DNA from: JAQVEM01 sp964595565
GTDB lineage: Bacteria > Actinomycetota > Humimicrobiia > Humimicrobiales > Humimicrobiaceae
DNA length: 32,565 bases
Assembly: GCA_964595565.1 (NCBI GenBank)
Contig: CAZQQX010000022.1
Coordinates: forward strand, 1 to 32,565
Direction of reading: 5' to 3'
Position 1 is the stretch's first letter. Each line of letters starts with the position of its first letter. Under the pieces are notes generated by a model. That model did not search any database and was not told the origin of the DNA. It saw nothing but the letters and a program-made list of their open reading frames with translations. Positions 8,499 through 17,863 of this stretch are shown here, piece after piece. The position numbers and the translations under genes were made by a program.

Positions 8499-9455
8499 TT
8501 ATCGTACCACCTCTGGAAGAAAATCCATAGGGTCACGGGGAATACCATCCACAAGTACTTCATAATGCAGGTGTGAGCCTGTACTGTGCCCGGTATTTCC
8601 CATTGCTCCTATAATATCACCCTGGGTTACTTCATCACCCACATCAACATAAAATTTGCTGAGATGGGCATATACTGTGGTATAGCCAAACCCGTGATGG
8701 ACAATGATTTTCCTTCCGTAGTTTCCATGCCAGCCTGCGTAAATTATTACGCCACTTGCAGTTGTCTGAATATTAGTGCCTGTATTATTGGCAATATCAA
8801 GTCCCTTATGAGTATAGCCCCTTCTTCTTTCTCCGAAAAGGGAAGTAACCGTCCCCCAGGTAGGCCACATACTCGGGGTATGCTCCATAAGATATATATG
8901 GTCTTCCATATTTTGCTTATCTTCTGAAAGTACCCCGGATAGTTCAGGGGCTTTACTTAATAGATCGTCAAGAAGAGCATCTATATCATCTAAACCTTCT
9001 TCCTGGTCACTGACATAATAATAAATCTCATCCGGGTCTTCTTCAAATTCAATATTGGAACTTAAATCCGAAGCATAAATTGCCACTTCTTCTACATATC
9101 CGCCCTTTCCGGTTATGTCCCTTACCATACGGTCGAGGTCTTCTACTTCTTTTAAATAACTTTCCAGAATCTTTGTTTTTGTTTCTATCTCTTTAGTCCT
9201 TTTTTCCAGATTTGCTAGTTCAACCTCTTTATAGTTTACCTTATACTCGGCCCTTTCCAGCTCGGCTATTTTTTTATTTAGTTCCTGCCGGATTATAAAA
9301 AGGTCTGACACAAGAATCACGCCGGACGTTACTATCACTATTAAAATTATGAACAATATTCTTAATAAGTTGTGGGATATACTTATTTTTCTTATCCCTG
9401 ACTTCGCATCTGATAATATCAACAGAGTAAAGGACTTAGGTTTTTTATTATCCAT
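8499..9455 (-). CDS. Membrane-anchored M23 family metallopeptidase
   Basis: 318 residues. A short basic cytoplasmic N-terminus, one membrane segment at about 31-52, a coiled coil at about 54-112, an acidic linker (135-165) and a C-terminal M23 (LytM/peptidase) domain about 198-312. Zinc ligands are intact: THKGLD gives His216 and Asp220, and HLHYEV gives His295 and His297; His264 in VYAHLS is the usual catalytic His. An active endopeptidase that cuts peptidoglycan cross-links from the outer face of the membrane is expected, or a septal activator as in EnvC-like proteins. The gene is monocistronic with a weak ribosome site. No evidence of truncation. Confidence 0.93.
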   Translation of the reverse strand: MDNKKPKSFTLLILSDAKSGIRKISISHNLLRILFIILIVIVTSGVILVSDLFIIRQELNKKIAELERAEYKVNYKEVELANLEKRTKEIETKTKILESYLKEVEDLDRMVRDITGKGGYVEEVAIYASDLSSNIEFEEDPDEIYYYVSDQEEGLDDIDALLDDLLSKAPELSGVLSEDKQNMEDHIYLMEHTPSMWPTWGTVTSLFGERRRGYTHKGLDIANNTGTNIQTTASGVIIYAGWHGNYGRKIIVHHGFGYTTVYAHLSKFYVDVGDEVTQGDIIGAMGNTGHSTGSHLHYEVLVDGIPRDPMDFLPEVVR

Positions 9456-9588
9456 AAATAAAACACTTTCAATTTTAAATGTAATATAATATTATAACCG
9501 ATAATTCTGATATGAAAAACACTTTTACACCATTATTTTAATTAATACATTTATACCGATAGGGCCAAAATCCAGTTTAAATTTTATT

Positions 9589-10617
9589 CTAATCCATCAT
9601 AAATTTAAATGTAGCTGTGTTATTTCCAGAGAATACTTCATCAGGAACCGGACCCGCTTTTATTTCCAGCTCACACTTTCTCCCTGGATAGGCAGTGAAT
9701 CCAGCTAAAGTAACTATTTTTTTTTCAGACGGACCAATTGTCGGTATAGTATATTTTTTCTCATCAATAATATTATCTTCTGCCATATATCTCATAACCA
9801 CATCTACATCATTTTCTATAACATTTCCCTGATTTTCTATGGCAATACTTACGCTGATTTCAGAACCACCATCTATTATCCAGTAATCACCCTGATTGTT
9901 AAGAACCCCTGGATTAAACTCTATGGTATCTTCAATTACTGCTACACCCCTTCTCTCCTGAAGCCCGGATACAGATTTAATTTCTGAAATAAACTCTGAT
10001 ACATTCTGAGTATTTGTTAAACTCCTGTCTTTTAAAATGGCCGAATCCAGTATGGTAAGATTGCTTATCCCTAATTCCTCTCCTGACTCCTTTAGCTTAT
10101 CCTGAAAATACAAATATATTTCATCACTCATATACATATATAAAAAGGTATTGGTTATCTGTGTAGTGGCTATGTCAATATCCAGGTCCTGCAATGCATT
10201 GGATAGAGCGGGCCTAAAATCTTCGTAAGCCCTGTTTCTTGTTTTAAAAACCAGTTCCAGATATCCATGCGCAACCTCAAAAAAATCAGGTGGAGTTAAT
10301 TCCGTGCTATTTCCCAGTGCCACTTTACTTTCCTCTATTATGGTAAGAAGTTCGCTATCCAGGTCTTCCCGGGTCATATTATTTGCTCTATCCAGAACAC
10401 TAAAAAAGTCATAAGAAATTTTATTGGATTGCTGTACCAGAACTGAAATGGAATTTATATAATCAGAAATGCTAAGTTTTTCTTCATCAGTTAATTCCTT
10501 CCTTCCGGTTTCACAGCTCCACAGGCCAGAAAGCCAGCTTACAATCACTACTGCGATTATAATCATTATGATTAAAGTTATGATTGACTCTTTTCTGCCT
10601 CTTCTTTCCAAAAACAT
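9589..10617 (-). CDS. Membrane-anchored protein with C-terminal CARDB-like domain
   Basis: 342 residues, function unknown. Basic N-terminus (ERRGRKES), one membrane segment at about 12-33, then a helical extracytoplasmic region (about 40-225). A C-terminal beta domain (about 228-342) resembles CARDB-type cell-adhesion modules in having the SVSIAIENQGN and GNNTATF signatures. Topology predicts the bulk lies outside the membrane. The ATG at 10617 abuts its AAAGG site directly; the TTG two codons later has better spacing and may be the true start. It stands alone on the minus strand between the M23 gene and ychF, with about 90-130 bases on each side. No catalytic motif is seen. Confidence 0.7.
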   Translation of the reverse strand: MFLERRGRKESIITLIIMIIIAVVIVSWLSGLWSCETGRKELTDEEKLSISDYINSISVLVQQSNKISYDFFSVLDRANNMTREDLDSELLTIIEESKVALGNSTELTPPDFFEVAHGYLELVFKTRNRAYEDFRPALSNALQDLDIDIATTQITNTFLYMYMSDEIYLYFQDKLKESGEELGISNLTILDSAILKDRSLTNTQNVSEFISEIKSVSGLQERRGVAVIEDTIEFNPGVLNNQGDYWIIDGGSEISVSIAIENQGNVIENDVDVVMRYMAEDNIIDEKKYTIPTIGPSEKKIVTLAGFTAYPGRKCELEIKAGPVPDEVFSGNNTATFKFMMD

Positions 10618-10710
10618 CCTTTCCCGGGTACAAAAAATGGTTTTTAAATATCATTAAAGTACTGCTTTATCTATTAAATCATTATACAAATGAATACTGC
10701 AAAACTCAAT

Positions 10711-11808
10711 TTATACATTAAACTTAAACAGGGCAATATCCCCATCTTTTATTATATATTCTTTTCCTTCGCGCCTGACCAGCCCCTTTTCCTTTGCTTC
10801 TATGTATGAACCGATATCTGTGAGGGTTTTATAATCTATTACGTCAACACATATAAATCCTTTCTGAAAATCTGTATGAATTTTACCGGCAGCTTCGTAT
10901 GCTTTTGTGCCCTGACTCACAGTCCATGCCCTTATCTCCGGCGGCTTTATGGTCAGGAAACTAACCAGACCCAGCATCCCGTATGAAACTTTTATTAATC
11001 TGTCTATACCAGATTTAGATATGCCAAGCTCTTTTATAAATAATTCTCTTTCATCAGGGTCAAGCTGCATTATCTCTTCTTCAATCCTGGCACTTACTGT
11101 TATTATCTTTGAACCTTCCCCAGAGGCATACCTGTAAAGTCCTTCAACCACAGATATATCCTCCATGTTTTTACCAAGGTCATCTTCATCAACATTCGCT
11201 GCATAAATCACTGGCCTGGCCGATATTAAAAAAAGCTCACCTATAATTTTTTTCTCTTCTTCGTTTAAATCCATGCCTCTTGCGGGAGTTCCCTTTTGCA
11301 TTTCATCTTTTACTTTTTTCAATAATTCAAATTCAAACTGATATTTTTTTTCTCCACTTTTTGCCATTCTCTGTACTTTTTCCATCCTTTTTTCAACTCT
11401 TTCAAGATCTGATAGAATCAATTCAAGATTAACTACTTCTAAATCTCTTACCGGGTTTATATCAGGATATTCATGTGAAACATTCTGGTCCTTAAAACAT
11501 CTTATTACATGAATAATCGCATCTACTTCTCTTATATTGGTTAGAAATTTATTTCCCAGGCCTTCACCCCTGCTGGCACCTTTTACCAGCCCTGCTATAT
11601 CTACAAATTCAATAGTAGCATGAGTAACTTTTTCAAGACCGGTTATTTTTGACAATTCCTCAAGCCTTCTATCAGGAACAGTAACAGTAGCAACATTGGG
11701 CTCTACGGTACAGAATGGATAATTTGAAGCTTCTGCTCCTACAGCCGTCAGTGCATTAAAAAGTGTACTTTTGCCCACATTGGGAAGGCCAATTATTCCT
11801 AATTTAAT
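10711..11808 (-). CDS. ychF: Redox/ribosome-associated ATPase of the YchF/OLA1 family
   Basis: About 366 residues, like E. coli YchF. An Obg-family P-loop protein that prefers ATP, binds the ribosome and TGS-type partners, and acts in translation and stress control. G1 GLPNVGKSTLFNAL, G3 DIAGLVKGAS, and the YchF-type G4 region (YAANVDED) are present; the C-terminal TGS domain (about 280-365) includes IKPPEIRAWTV and ends in the usual DGDIALFKFNV. No ATG, GTG or TTG lies in frame before the P-loop Val: the nearest GTG (11778) would cut the conserved KLGIIGLPN strand, and a stop lies upstream. I place the start at ATT 11808, six bases after GGGGAG. This implies an AUU start, or a sequencing error in ATG. 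Confidence 0.9.
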   Translation of the reverse strand: MKLGIIGLPNVGKSTLFNALTAVGAEASNYPFCTVEPNVATVTVPDRRLEELSKITGLEKVTHATIEFVDIAGLVKGASRGEGLGNKFLTNIREVDAIIHVIRCFKDQNVSHEYPDINPVRDLEVVNLELILSDLERVEKRMEKVQRMAKSGEKKYQFEFELLKKVKDEMQKGTPARGMDLNEEEKKIIGELFLISARPVIYAANVDEDDLGKNMEDISVVEGLYRYASGEGSKIITVSARIEEEIMQLDPDERELFIKELGISKSGIDRLIKVSYGMLGLVSFLTIKPPEIRAWTVSQGTKAYEAAGKIHTDFQKGFICVDVIDYKTLTDIGSYIEAKEKGLVRREGKEYIIKDGDIALFKFNV

Positions 11809-11820
11809 TTTAATCTCCCC
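11806..11820 (-). promoter_or_regulatory. Ribosome site and putative AUU start of ychF
   Basis: On the minus strand, GGGGAG (11820-11815) is followed by ATTAAA and ATT (11808-11806). A second ATT (11814-11812) directly abuts the ribosome site and is a less likely start. In-frame TAA occurs a few codons further upstream. Confidence 0.6.
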
Positions 11821-11881
11821 GGTAAAGCTTTTTATTAATTAAAAAAATATATATTCCCATTTTTCTGGGTGTAACCCTTTA

Positions 11882-12490
11882 TTATCCCTGCCTTTCCTTA
11901 AGAAGCATTTTTATTTCTTTTAGCTCCTCTAAAATATCATTAAAAATACTTTCCTTTCCTGTATCTTCGGGCCTGCTTCTTAACATGCCACCTTTTATAT
12001 TCCTTTCCACACTTCCTGAAGTATAGGTTGAATCTTTTACTTTCCCTATGATGATATCTCTTGCTTTATCAAGCTCCTTTATACCATTTAGTTTCAGCTC
12101 TGCTTTCTGGCCCTGCTGCCCTCCTGCACCTGCAGTCTGGACATGGATAGTTCCAATATTATAATATCTCTGCATTGGTCCCTGTGTAATATCAACATTG
12201 GTTATTTTGTGATATGGAACCGTAACAAACTTTTTCCATATAACTCCACTCTTCATTTTTACACCTTCATCATCAATAGAATACTCCAGAGCCCTGAAAG
12301 CATAAGGAATCCATATTATTACCGGTATCATAATTACAATCCAGCCAGTAAGCAAAAATATCGTTACCGGCACTCCGGCAACAAATATAAAAAACAGTAA
12401 AAAAAGTATTCCAAGTACCAGTGCAACCACCCATGTTATAATCCACAGGGTCTTTAGCTCTTTTTCTGGTTTTAGCTTAATTGACTCCAC
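11882..12490 (-). CDS. Bacterial PH domain (bPH2, YdbS-like) membrane protein
   Basis: 202 residues. Two membrane segments at about 14-37 and 43-66 are followed by a bPH2/DUF304 domain (about 68-150) containing the typical YSIDDEGVKMKSGVIWKK and VPYHKITNVDITQGPMQR patterns. A polar, probably cytoplasmic tail ends in a short charged helix. GTG start at 12490 with a good AAAGGAG site four bases away. Members of this family are widespread and poorly understood; membrane protein assembly or envelope stress roles have been suggested for relatives. It stands alone, about 75 bases upstream of ychF's start on the same strand, so it may be co-transcribed with it. Confidence 0.85.
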   Translation of the reverse strand: MESIKLKPEKELKTLWIITWVVALVLGILFLLFFIFVAGVPVTIFLLTGWIVIMIPVIIWIPYAFRALEYSIDDEGVKMKSGVIWKKFVTVPYHKITNVDITQGPMQRYYNIGTIHVQTAGAGGQQGQKAELKLNGIKELDKARDIIIGKVKDSTYTSGSVERNIKGGMLRSRPEDTGKESIFNDILEELKEIKMLLKERQG

Positions 12491-12704
12491 TTTGCTCCTT
12501 TCAATTTATTAAAAAAATTTTTCTTACAGCTCCTCAAACAGGTTAATTAACCTTAAATATATAATACCATCAAAATGATTATACCAAAAAATATTAAAAG
12601 GACATTTATAAAAATAGATAAATTAAAGATTATAATCCTAACAGTATAAATTCTATCTGCAGGCAGGAAAAAAATTTTCAAAATAATTAATTTTCCCAAA
12701 AAAA

Positions 12705-12779
12705 TGGTGGAGATGAGCGGAGTTGAACCGCCGACCTCTTGTCTGCCAGACAAGCGTTCTCCCACTGAACTACATCCCC
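12705..12779 (-). tRNA. tRNA-Gly (anticodon GCC)
   Basis: A 75-base cloverleaf on the minus strand. Acceptor arms GGGGATG and CATCTCC pair with one G-U, the anticodon stem is CTTGT/ACAAG with loop CTGCCAG, T loop TTCAACT, discriminator A, and CCA encoded at 12707-12705. It reads GGC/GGU. Confidence 0.97.
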
Positions 12780-12914
12780 ACTTATATATTAGAAAAGATA
12801 GTACAGTTCTTTATGCAAACAGGACGTTGTTATTTATTTTTTAAATAAACGGCTTATTATATTATCACAAAGTCTAAAATTTCCAAATTATAATACAGAT
12901 AATTAAATATTAGG

Positions 12915-13898
12915 TTAATCCGCAAAATCAATAATCAATTCAATATCCTCAGCTCTGAATTCCCTGCCATCTATCTGACCGTCCCAATCCGTGTCAAAGT
13001 TTGGATAGTAGTTTAATCTAAACTCAACCTTGCGACCATACACTACTCTCGCTTGTATTTCTTCTGTTAAATTATTATCTGACCATATTATGGGCTCGGT
13101 ATTATTTGGAAAAGATTTATTTATCCCTGTCTCAATAATCCAGTCACTGGAATCAAGAGGAAATATCTCATATATTCCCCTGTTTAATATAATCTGTATA
13201 TCACTTAACAAATCAGGAGATGGGTCTCCCCAGAATTTATGAGTTACCATCGTTAAAGTGACTTTCTCAATTTCCCATGATGAAAGTTCGTTTAAACTAC
13301 CAAATCCAAAATAACCCTGAACTCTCTGGTTGCTTATTGAATCACCAAATATGGCTGTTTCTGTATTAACTCCTGAAGGATTTACCAGATACCCGATATC
13401 TTTAGGATGAAGCACTATTTTATCAGGGGGAATTATCAAAACTCCACCAATTAATCCGCTGAGATTCCATCCTTCAAGTATTATTTCTTCACCCACTTCT
13501 TCTTCACCATCTCCAGCTTCCTCTTCTTCGAATACTTCAGCGCAGCCCCAGGAAATTAAAATGGAATCAGTAGCGGTTCCTTCAGAGTTGTTGGCAGTAG
13601 CCGTTAGAAGATAGTTCTCGGCAGGGTCATGAAGATTTACCTGGCATATATTAGAGCCCCAGGCCCCACTGCTATCATCCTTTGAGAAATCTATAGTTGG
13701 AGCTGGATTACCGGTAATTGTAGCCTTTATTCTGTAGTATCACACACCGTCAGCAGGTGAAAATGCAGGTCCGGAATATATCTCAAGTGAGATAGCAGGT
13801 GCTATCACTTCCTCTGCCTCCCCGGTTTCGGTATATCTTATCTTTACACTACTGAATATGGCCCTGTGATTCATAATTTCCAACTTTAGTAGAAACAT
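12915..13898 (-). pseudogene. Broken Ig-like/EF-hand surface protein with in-frame TGA
   Basis: Reading from the ATG at 13898 (AGAGG seven bases upstream), the frame encodes an acidic segment, then an Ig-like module, but hits TGA at 13742-13740 after SPADGV. The same frame continues past it with YYRIKATITGNPAPT and GAWGSNIC and stays open for 274 codons to 12915. Relatives I recall have Cys at the TGA position, pairing with the Cys of SNIC. After an acidic linker (CAEVFEEEE) comes a beta-rich domain (the last 193 residues) ending with an EF-hand-like loop, DTDWDGQIDGREF, a likely calcium site. No signal peptide precedes the module, so the 5' part is probably also lost. The TGA may be a nonsense mutation, a sequencing error or, less likely, recoding. 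A GTG at 13496 could still give a 193-residue protein, but without export signal. Confidence 0.65.
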
Positions 13899-13979
13899 AT
13901 GAAAGCCTCTGATATTTAATATGAATTGATTATCTTTACCTCTTTATATTTCTATTTATAATAAATTCTAACAAGATAA

Positions 13980-14969
13980 TTACACCTTTATGCAGGCCAC
14001 CTGATGACTCCCGCCAACGTCTCGCAGCGGCGGCACGATCTGGCTACATTCCTCCGTTGCAATCGGGCAGCGCGGATGGAAAGGACAACCACTGGGAGGA
14101 TTTAGGGGACTCGGAACTTCCCCTTTAAGAATGATGCGCTCACGGGTTTCCTCTATGTGTGGGTCTGGAATTGGTACCGCCGACAGAAGAGCTTTTGAGT
14201 ATGGATGGAGTGTGTTATCATACAGCTCCCTGGAATTAGCTACTTCCATTATTCGCCCGAGATACATAACCACCACACGGGTACTGATATACTGAACTGT
14301 AAGCAGGTCATGCGATATGAACATATAGGTCAGTTCCGGGTTCTTGCACTGGAGCTCCTGAAGAAGCGTCAGTATCTGGGCCTGTATGGAAACATCCAGA
14401 GCAGAGATGGGCTCGTCAAGGATAATCAGGGAAGGATCACCTGCTAAAGCTCTGGCGATTGACAGGCGCTGGCGCTGGCCTCCGCTGAATTCATGCGGAA
14501 AACGGTCAGCCATTCCCGGGTTCAGACCAACCATCATGAAGAGCTCTTTGACCCTTTCATTATACTCCTTCTTTGTTTTCGTAAGCCTGTGAATCACCAG
14601 CGGCTCACCAACAATACTGCCGGCGTTCATACGGGGATTAAGCGAGCTGTAGGGATCCTGAAAGATCAGGGCCATCTTGCGTCGAAGCGGTCTTATTTTG
14701 TCCTCTTCCATATAAGTAATGTCCTCGCCGTTAAGGATTATCTGACCGTCCGTCGGCTTATATAGCCTCTGCGAACAGCGGCCTACCGTAGTTTTACCGC
14801 AACCGCTTTCGCCTACCAGACCCAGTGTTTCTCCCTTTTTTACCTCAAAGCTGATACCGTCAACTGCCTTCACCTCTGCTACTTTCTTTCTTAGCAGACC
14901 TTTAGTCACCGGAAAATACATTTTCAGATTTTTTACTTCAAGAACTACATTATTTTGCGACTGATTCAT
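13980..14969 (-). CDS. Oligopeptide-type ABC transporter ATPase (OppF/DppF-like)
   Basis: 329 residues. Energises the importer encoded by the next four genes upstream. Walker A GESGCGKTT at about 54-62, Q-loop IFQDPYSSLNP, signature FSGGQRQRLSIARAL, Walker B LIILDEP and switch His in FISHDL are all intact. The C-terminal oligopeptide extension holds CPFHPRCPIATEEC, conserved Cys residues of this subfamily. Its TTAGGAG ribosome site overlaps the stop codon of the OppD-like gene 12 bases away, implying translational coupling. GC content by eye is well above that of the genes at 9-13 kb, like its partners. Substrate is not deducible; Opp, Dpp and Ni/sugar relatives all fit. Confidence 0.95.
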   Translation of the reverse strand: MNQSQNNVVLEVKNLKMYFPVTKGLLRKKVAEVKAVDGISFEVKKGETLGLVGESGCGKTTVGRCSQRLYKPTDGQIILNGEDITYMEEDKIRPLRRKMALIFQDPYSSLNPRMNAGSIVGEPLVIHRLTKTKKEYNERVKELFMMVGLNPGMADRFPHEFSGGQRQRLSIARALAGDPSLIILDEPISALDVSIQAQILTLLQELQCKNPELTYMFISHDLLTVQYISTRVVVMYLGRIMEVANSRELYDNTLHPYSKALLSAVPIPDPHIEETRERIILKGEVPSPLNPPSGCPFHPRCPIATEECSQIVPPLRDVGGSHQVACIKV

Positions 14970-14981
14970 CTTTGAATACTC

Positions 14982-15944
14982 CTAACTCACCATATGACAT
15001 GCGACATAATGCTCGCCCTGCAAGTGCCTCAGCTTAGGAGCGGGCTCATTGCGACAAACATCCGTCTGAAAGCGGCACCTCGGAAGAAACGGACAGGTAG
15101 AAGGATTGTTTATTAAACTGGGAGGCGCTCCGTAGATAGGGACCAGTTTCTTTCCAAGTTTGGGCACGCAGTTTAAGAGAGCAATCGTATAGGGATGGCG
15201 CGGATTATCCCAGATCTCTTTGACAGTACCGGACTCAACGATCATACCGGCGTACATAATATTTACCCTGCGCGCGTAACGCGCTACAACGCCCAGGTTG
15301 TGCGTGACCATAGTCATAGCCGTTTTGTTTTTTACCACAAGTTCGTTCATTAACTCGAGCATTTGGGCCTGGATCGTAGCGTCAAGGGCAGTTGTAGCCT
15401 CGTCCGCTATTATTAGTTTCGGTTTGCACAGCATGGCCATGGCAACCATAACCCTCTGACGCATTCCTCCACTGAACTGATGGGGATAATCGTCGAACCT
15501 TCGCTCGAGATCAGGAATTCCTATGAGTTTGAGCTGCTCCATGCTGCGCTCACGCGCTTCATTTCTATCCATTTTAAGGTGGAGTTCCAGAATCTCAATC
15601 ATCTGTGTTGATATCTTAAGAGCAGGGTTGAGGGATGTCATAGGCTCCTGAAATATCATAGATATCTTTGCACCGCGGACAGCGCGCATCTCCGGACCGT
15701 TAGCGCTGTATTTGAGGAGGTCCTGCCCCTCAAAAATAACCGAGCCACTAACTATCTCTCCAGGCTTTGGAATAAGCTGCATTATAGATAACTGGCTGAC
15801 CGATTTACCGCATCCGCTCTCACCGACCAGACCAATAATCTCGCCTTCTTTTATATCGTAGGAAACGTCGTTAACCGCCTTGACCAAACCACGTTCCGTT
15901 TTAAAATACGTCCTCAAGTTCTCAACTTTTAAAAGAGTTGTCAT
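14982..15944 (-). CDS. Oligopeptide-type ABC transporter ATPase (OppD/DppD-like)
   Basis: 320 residues. Second ATPase subunit of the importer. Walker A GESGCGKSV, Q-loop IFQEPMTSLNP, signature FSGGMRQRVMVAMAM, Walker B LIIADEA and switch His in MVTHNL are visible. The residue after the Walker B Glu is Ala where most relatives have Pro (DEATTALD), a mild oddity that should not abolish activity. The C-terminal extension CPFLPRCRFQTDVC carries the Cys cluster typical of DppD/OppD, reported to hold an iron-sulfur cluster in some relatives. The ATG at 15944 has AAGGA about nine bases upstream. The gene lies 40 bases after the OppC-like permease and 12 bases before the OppF-like ATPase. Confidence 0.95.
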   Translation of the reverse strand: MTTLLKVENLRTYFKTERGLVKAVNDVSYDIKEGEIIGLVGESGCGKSVSQLSIMQLIPKPGEIVSGSVIFEGQDLLKYSANGPEMRAVRGAKISMIFQEPMTSLNPALKISTQMIEILELHLKMDRNEARERSMEQLKLIGIPDLERRFDDYPHQFSGGMRQRVMVAMAMLCKPKLIIADEATTALDATIQAQMLELMNELVVKNKTAMTMVTHNLGVVARYARRVNIMYAGMIVESGTVKEIWDNPRHPYTIALLNCVPKLGKKLVPIYGAPPSLINNPSTCPFLPRCRFQTDVCRNEPAPKLRHLQGEHYVACHMVS

Positions 15945-15984
15945 ATAATATCATCCTTACTTATTCTATCGCAAAGAAGTTTAC

Positions 15985-16893
15985 TCAAATAGTACCTCTA
16001 AGTCTCGGGTCAAGCGTGTCCCGCAGGCCGTCTCCAACCATATTGAATGAAAAGACCAGCAGCATGATCGCAAAACCGGGAGACAGGGAAAGAACTGGCC
16101 TCATCAGCAGATATTTATATCCGTCATAGCATAGAGAGCCCCAGGCTGGCGTTGGTGGTGTAATACCCATGTTCAAAAAACTCAGCGTTGCCTCCATCAT
16201 GATTGCAAGCCCCATCATCATTGTCATCTGGACAATAATTGGTGATAAGCAGTTCGGTAGAATATGACGGAACATAATGCGGGCTTTTTTGCTGCCCATC
16301 GAGAGAGCAGACATTATATAGTCGTTCTGCTTTATTGAAAGCACCTGGCCGGTGACCAGTCTGATATAGCCGGGCAGTAACGAAAAGGTAATCGCAACCA
16401 TAACACCCCTAACTCCTGCACCAAGCACAACAGAAAGGACCAGAGCAATCATAAGGGGTGGCATCGACATGAGCGCATCTGTTAACCTCATTATCACAGT
16501 ATATGTTTTATGCCCTAAATATCCAGCAATGAGGCCAATGACCGTTCCAATAAACGCTGCAATTCCTACCGTTGCTACACCTACAAAAAGGGCTATCCGC
16601 GAACCGTATATAATACGGCTCAATGTATCACGTCCAATGGTATCCGTACCAAGAAGATGCTCTGCACTCGGGGGCTGTAATACATTACATAGATTCTGCT
16701 CATACGGGTCGTAAGGCGCAATTACCGGAGCGAAAATTGCAGCAATAATCGTCAGGAGAATTACAGCCATACCAAAGATAACAACTTTTCTGCTAAAGAA
16801 TACACGGAAAAATCGACGGAATTCGTTGACCTTCGGCAGGGTCTCCAGTTTTACTTTTATAACTTCTCCATTGTTTAGTTTTAATTCAGACAT
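15985..16893 (-). CDS. Oligopeptide-type ABC transporter permease (OppC/DppC-like)
   Basis: 302 residues from the chosen start. Inner-membrane permease with an N-terminal cytoplasmic tail, one membrane helix (FGMAVILLTIIAAIFAPVIA), the OppC-N pattern YDPYEQN and LLGTDTIGRD, and a five-helix binding-protein-dependent transport domain. The EAA loop region reads DYIMSALSMGSKKARIMFRHILPN, the ATPase contact. I start at ATG 16893 because AGGAAGGTG precedes it and it lies 13 bases after the OppB-like stop. A longer frame to 16956 would overlap oppB by 50 bases without a ribosome site and lacks family support. Confidence 0.93.
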   Translation of the reverse strand: MSELKLNNGEVIKVKLETLPKVNEFRRFFRVFFSRKVVIFGMAVILLTIIAAIFAPVIAPYDPYEQNLCNVLQPPSAEHLLGTDTIGRDTLSRIIYGSRIALFVGVATVGIAAFIGTVIGLIAGYLGHKTYTVIMRLTDALMSMPPLMIALVLSVVLGAGVRGVMVAITFSLLPGYIRLVTGQVLSIKQNDYIMSALSMGSKKARIMFRHILPNCLSPIIVQMTMMMGLAIMMEATLSFLNMGITPPTPAWGSLCYDGYKYLLMRPVLSLSPGFAIMLLVFSFNMVGDGLRDTLDPRLRGTI

Positions 16894-16906
16894 TGAATGC
16901 ACCTTC

Positions 16907-17863
16907 CTATTCGTATTGTATCCTGGGATCAAGCCAGCCATAAGCAATATCAACAATCAGGTTCGTTATTACAACAACGACAGACATAACCAGCATGACG
17001 CTCTGCACAACCGTATAGTCATGCGCCAGCATTGAATCAACCAGCAATTGACCCATGCCGGGAATTACAAAAATAGATTCAACAATTATGGAGCCGCCCA
17101 CGATGTTCCTGAGAAGCAGGCCCTGAAGTGTCACAACAGGCATTAGAGCGTTTTTAAGGACATGCCGTAATATTATAACCTTCTGGCTGAGTCCTTTTGC
17201 CCAGGCTGTTCGGATGTAATCCTCATTCACTACCTCCAGCACACTCGATCGCGTCAGACGCGCTGCAGTTGCTACTGGATAGAGCGAAAGTATGAACACT
17301 GGCATAATTGCTTGCTTGATACTCATAACCACGTCTTTATAAATCGGGGTATAGCCATAAATCGGCAATATTCCTAAATGCATACCTAATATGTAGATCA
17401 ATATGATACCGACCCAGAAAGCCGGTGCGGTTATTCCAATGTTTGCCATAACCGTGACCAGGCTGTCAATCCATGACCCCCGTTTTATTGCAGCTATCAC
17501 ACCGAGCAGTGTGCCCAGGACAAAGCCGAGTACAAAAGCAGTAAGACCCAGAGAAAGTGTGACCGGCAGCCTGTTTGCAAGCTCCTGGCCTATATCATAG
17601 CGATATAGAATCGAAAGACCAAGGTCGCCACGGACAGCACCCCAAAGCCAGGTAAAATACTGTTGCCATACAGGCAGGTCAAGTTTCATTTCATGCTTGA
17701 TAAACGCCACGAGCTCATCCGGGTTTTCAGCGGTGATATTCTGTGCAACCAGCATTTCTATCGGGTCACCCGGAAGTAAGCGGATTATAATGAATATGAC
17801 AATACTCACAAGCAAGACAATCAGTATAGCCTGCAGTAATCTTCTGGTTATATATGCTCCCAT
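16907..17863 (-). CDS. Oligopeptide-type ABC transporter permease (OppB/DppB-like)
   Basis: 318 residues. First permease of the importer. It begins with the canonical MGAYITRRLLQAILIVLLVS and RLLPGDP pattern, followed by a periplasmic or extracellular segment and the transport domain with five further helices. The EAA loop is EDYIRTAWAKGLSQKVIILRHVLKN, and the C-terminus WLDPRIQYE is family-typical. A strong GGAGG site lies six bases before the ATG. It follows the solute-binding gene by 233 bases, a gap that contains an inverted repeat which may reduce permease expression relative to the binding protein. GC content is higher than in the housekeeping genes to the left. Confidence 0.95.
   Translation of the reverse strand: MGAYITRRLLQAILIVLLVSIVIFIIIRLLPGDPIEMLVAQNITAENPDELVAFIKHEMKLDLPVWQQYFTWLWGAVRGDLGLSILYRYDIGQELANRLPVTLSLGLTAFVLGFVLGTLLGVIAAIKRGSWIDSLVTVMANIGITAPAFWVGIILIYILGMHLGILPIYGYTPIYKDVVMSIKQAIMPVFILSLYPVATAARLTRSSVLEVVNEDYIRTAWAKGLSQKVIILRHVLKNALMPVVTLQGLLLRNIVGGSIIVESIFVIPGMGQLLVDSMLAHDYTVVQSVMLVMSVVVVITNLIVDIAYGWLDPRIQYE

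Noticed and set aside
12553..12765. 70-codon minus-strand frame
   Set aside because: It runs through tRNA-Gly and its hydrophobic tail comes from AT-rich non-coding DNA; no ribosome site.
13743..13790. Possible leftward extension making the Ig-like gene an intact selenoprotein gene
   Set aside because: After the TGA (toward 13739 and below) the only hairpin I find is a four-bp stem ATTA/TAAT around CCGG, far too weak for a bacterial SECIS element, and the module is an extracellular structural domain.
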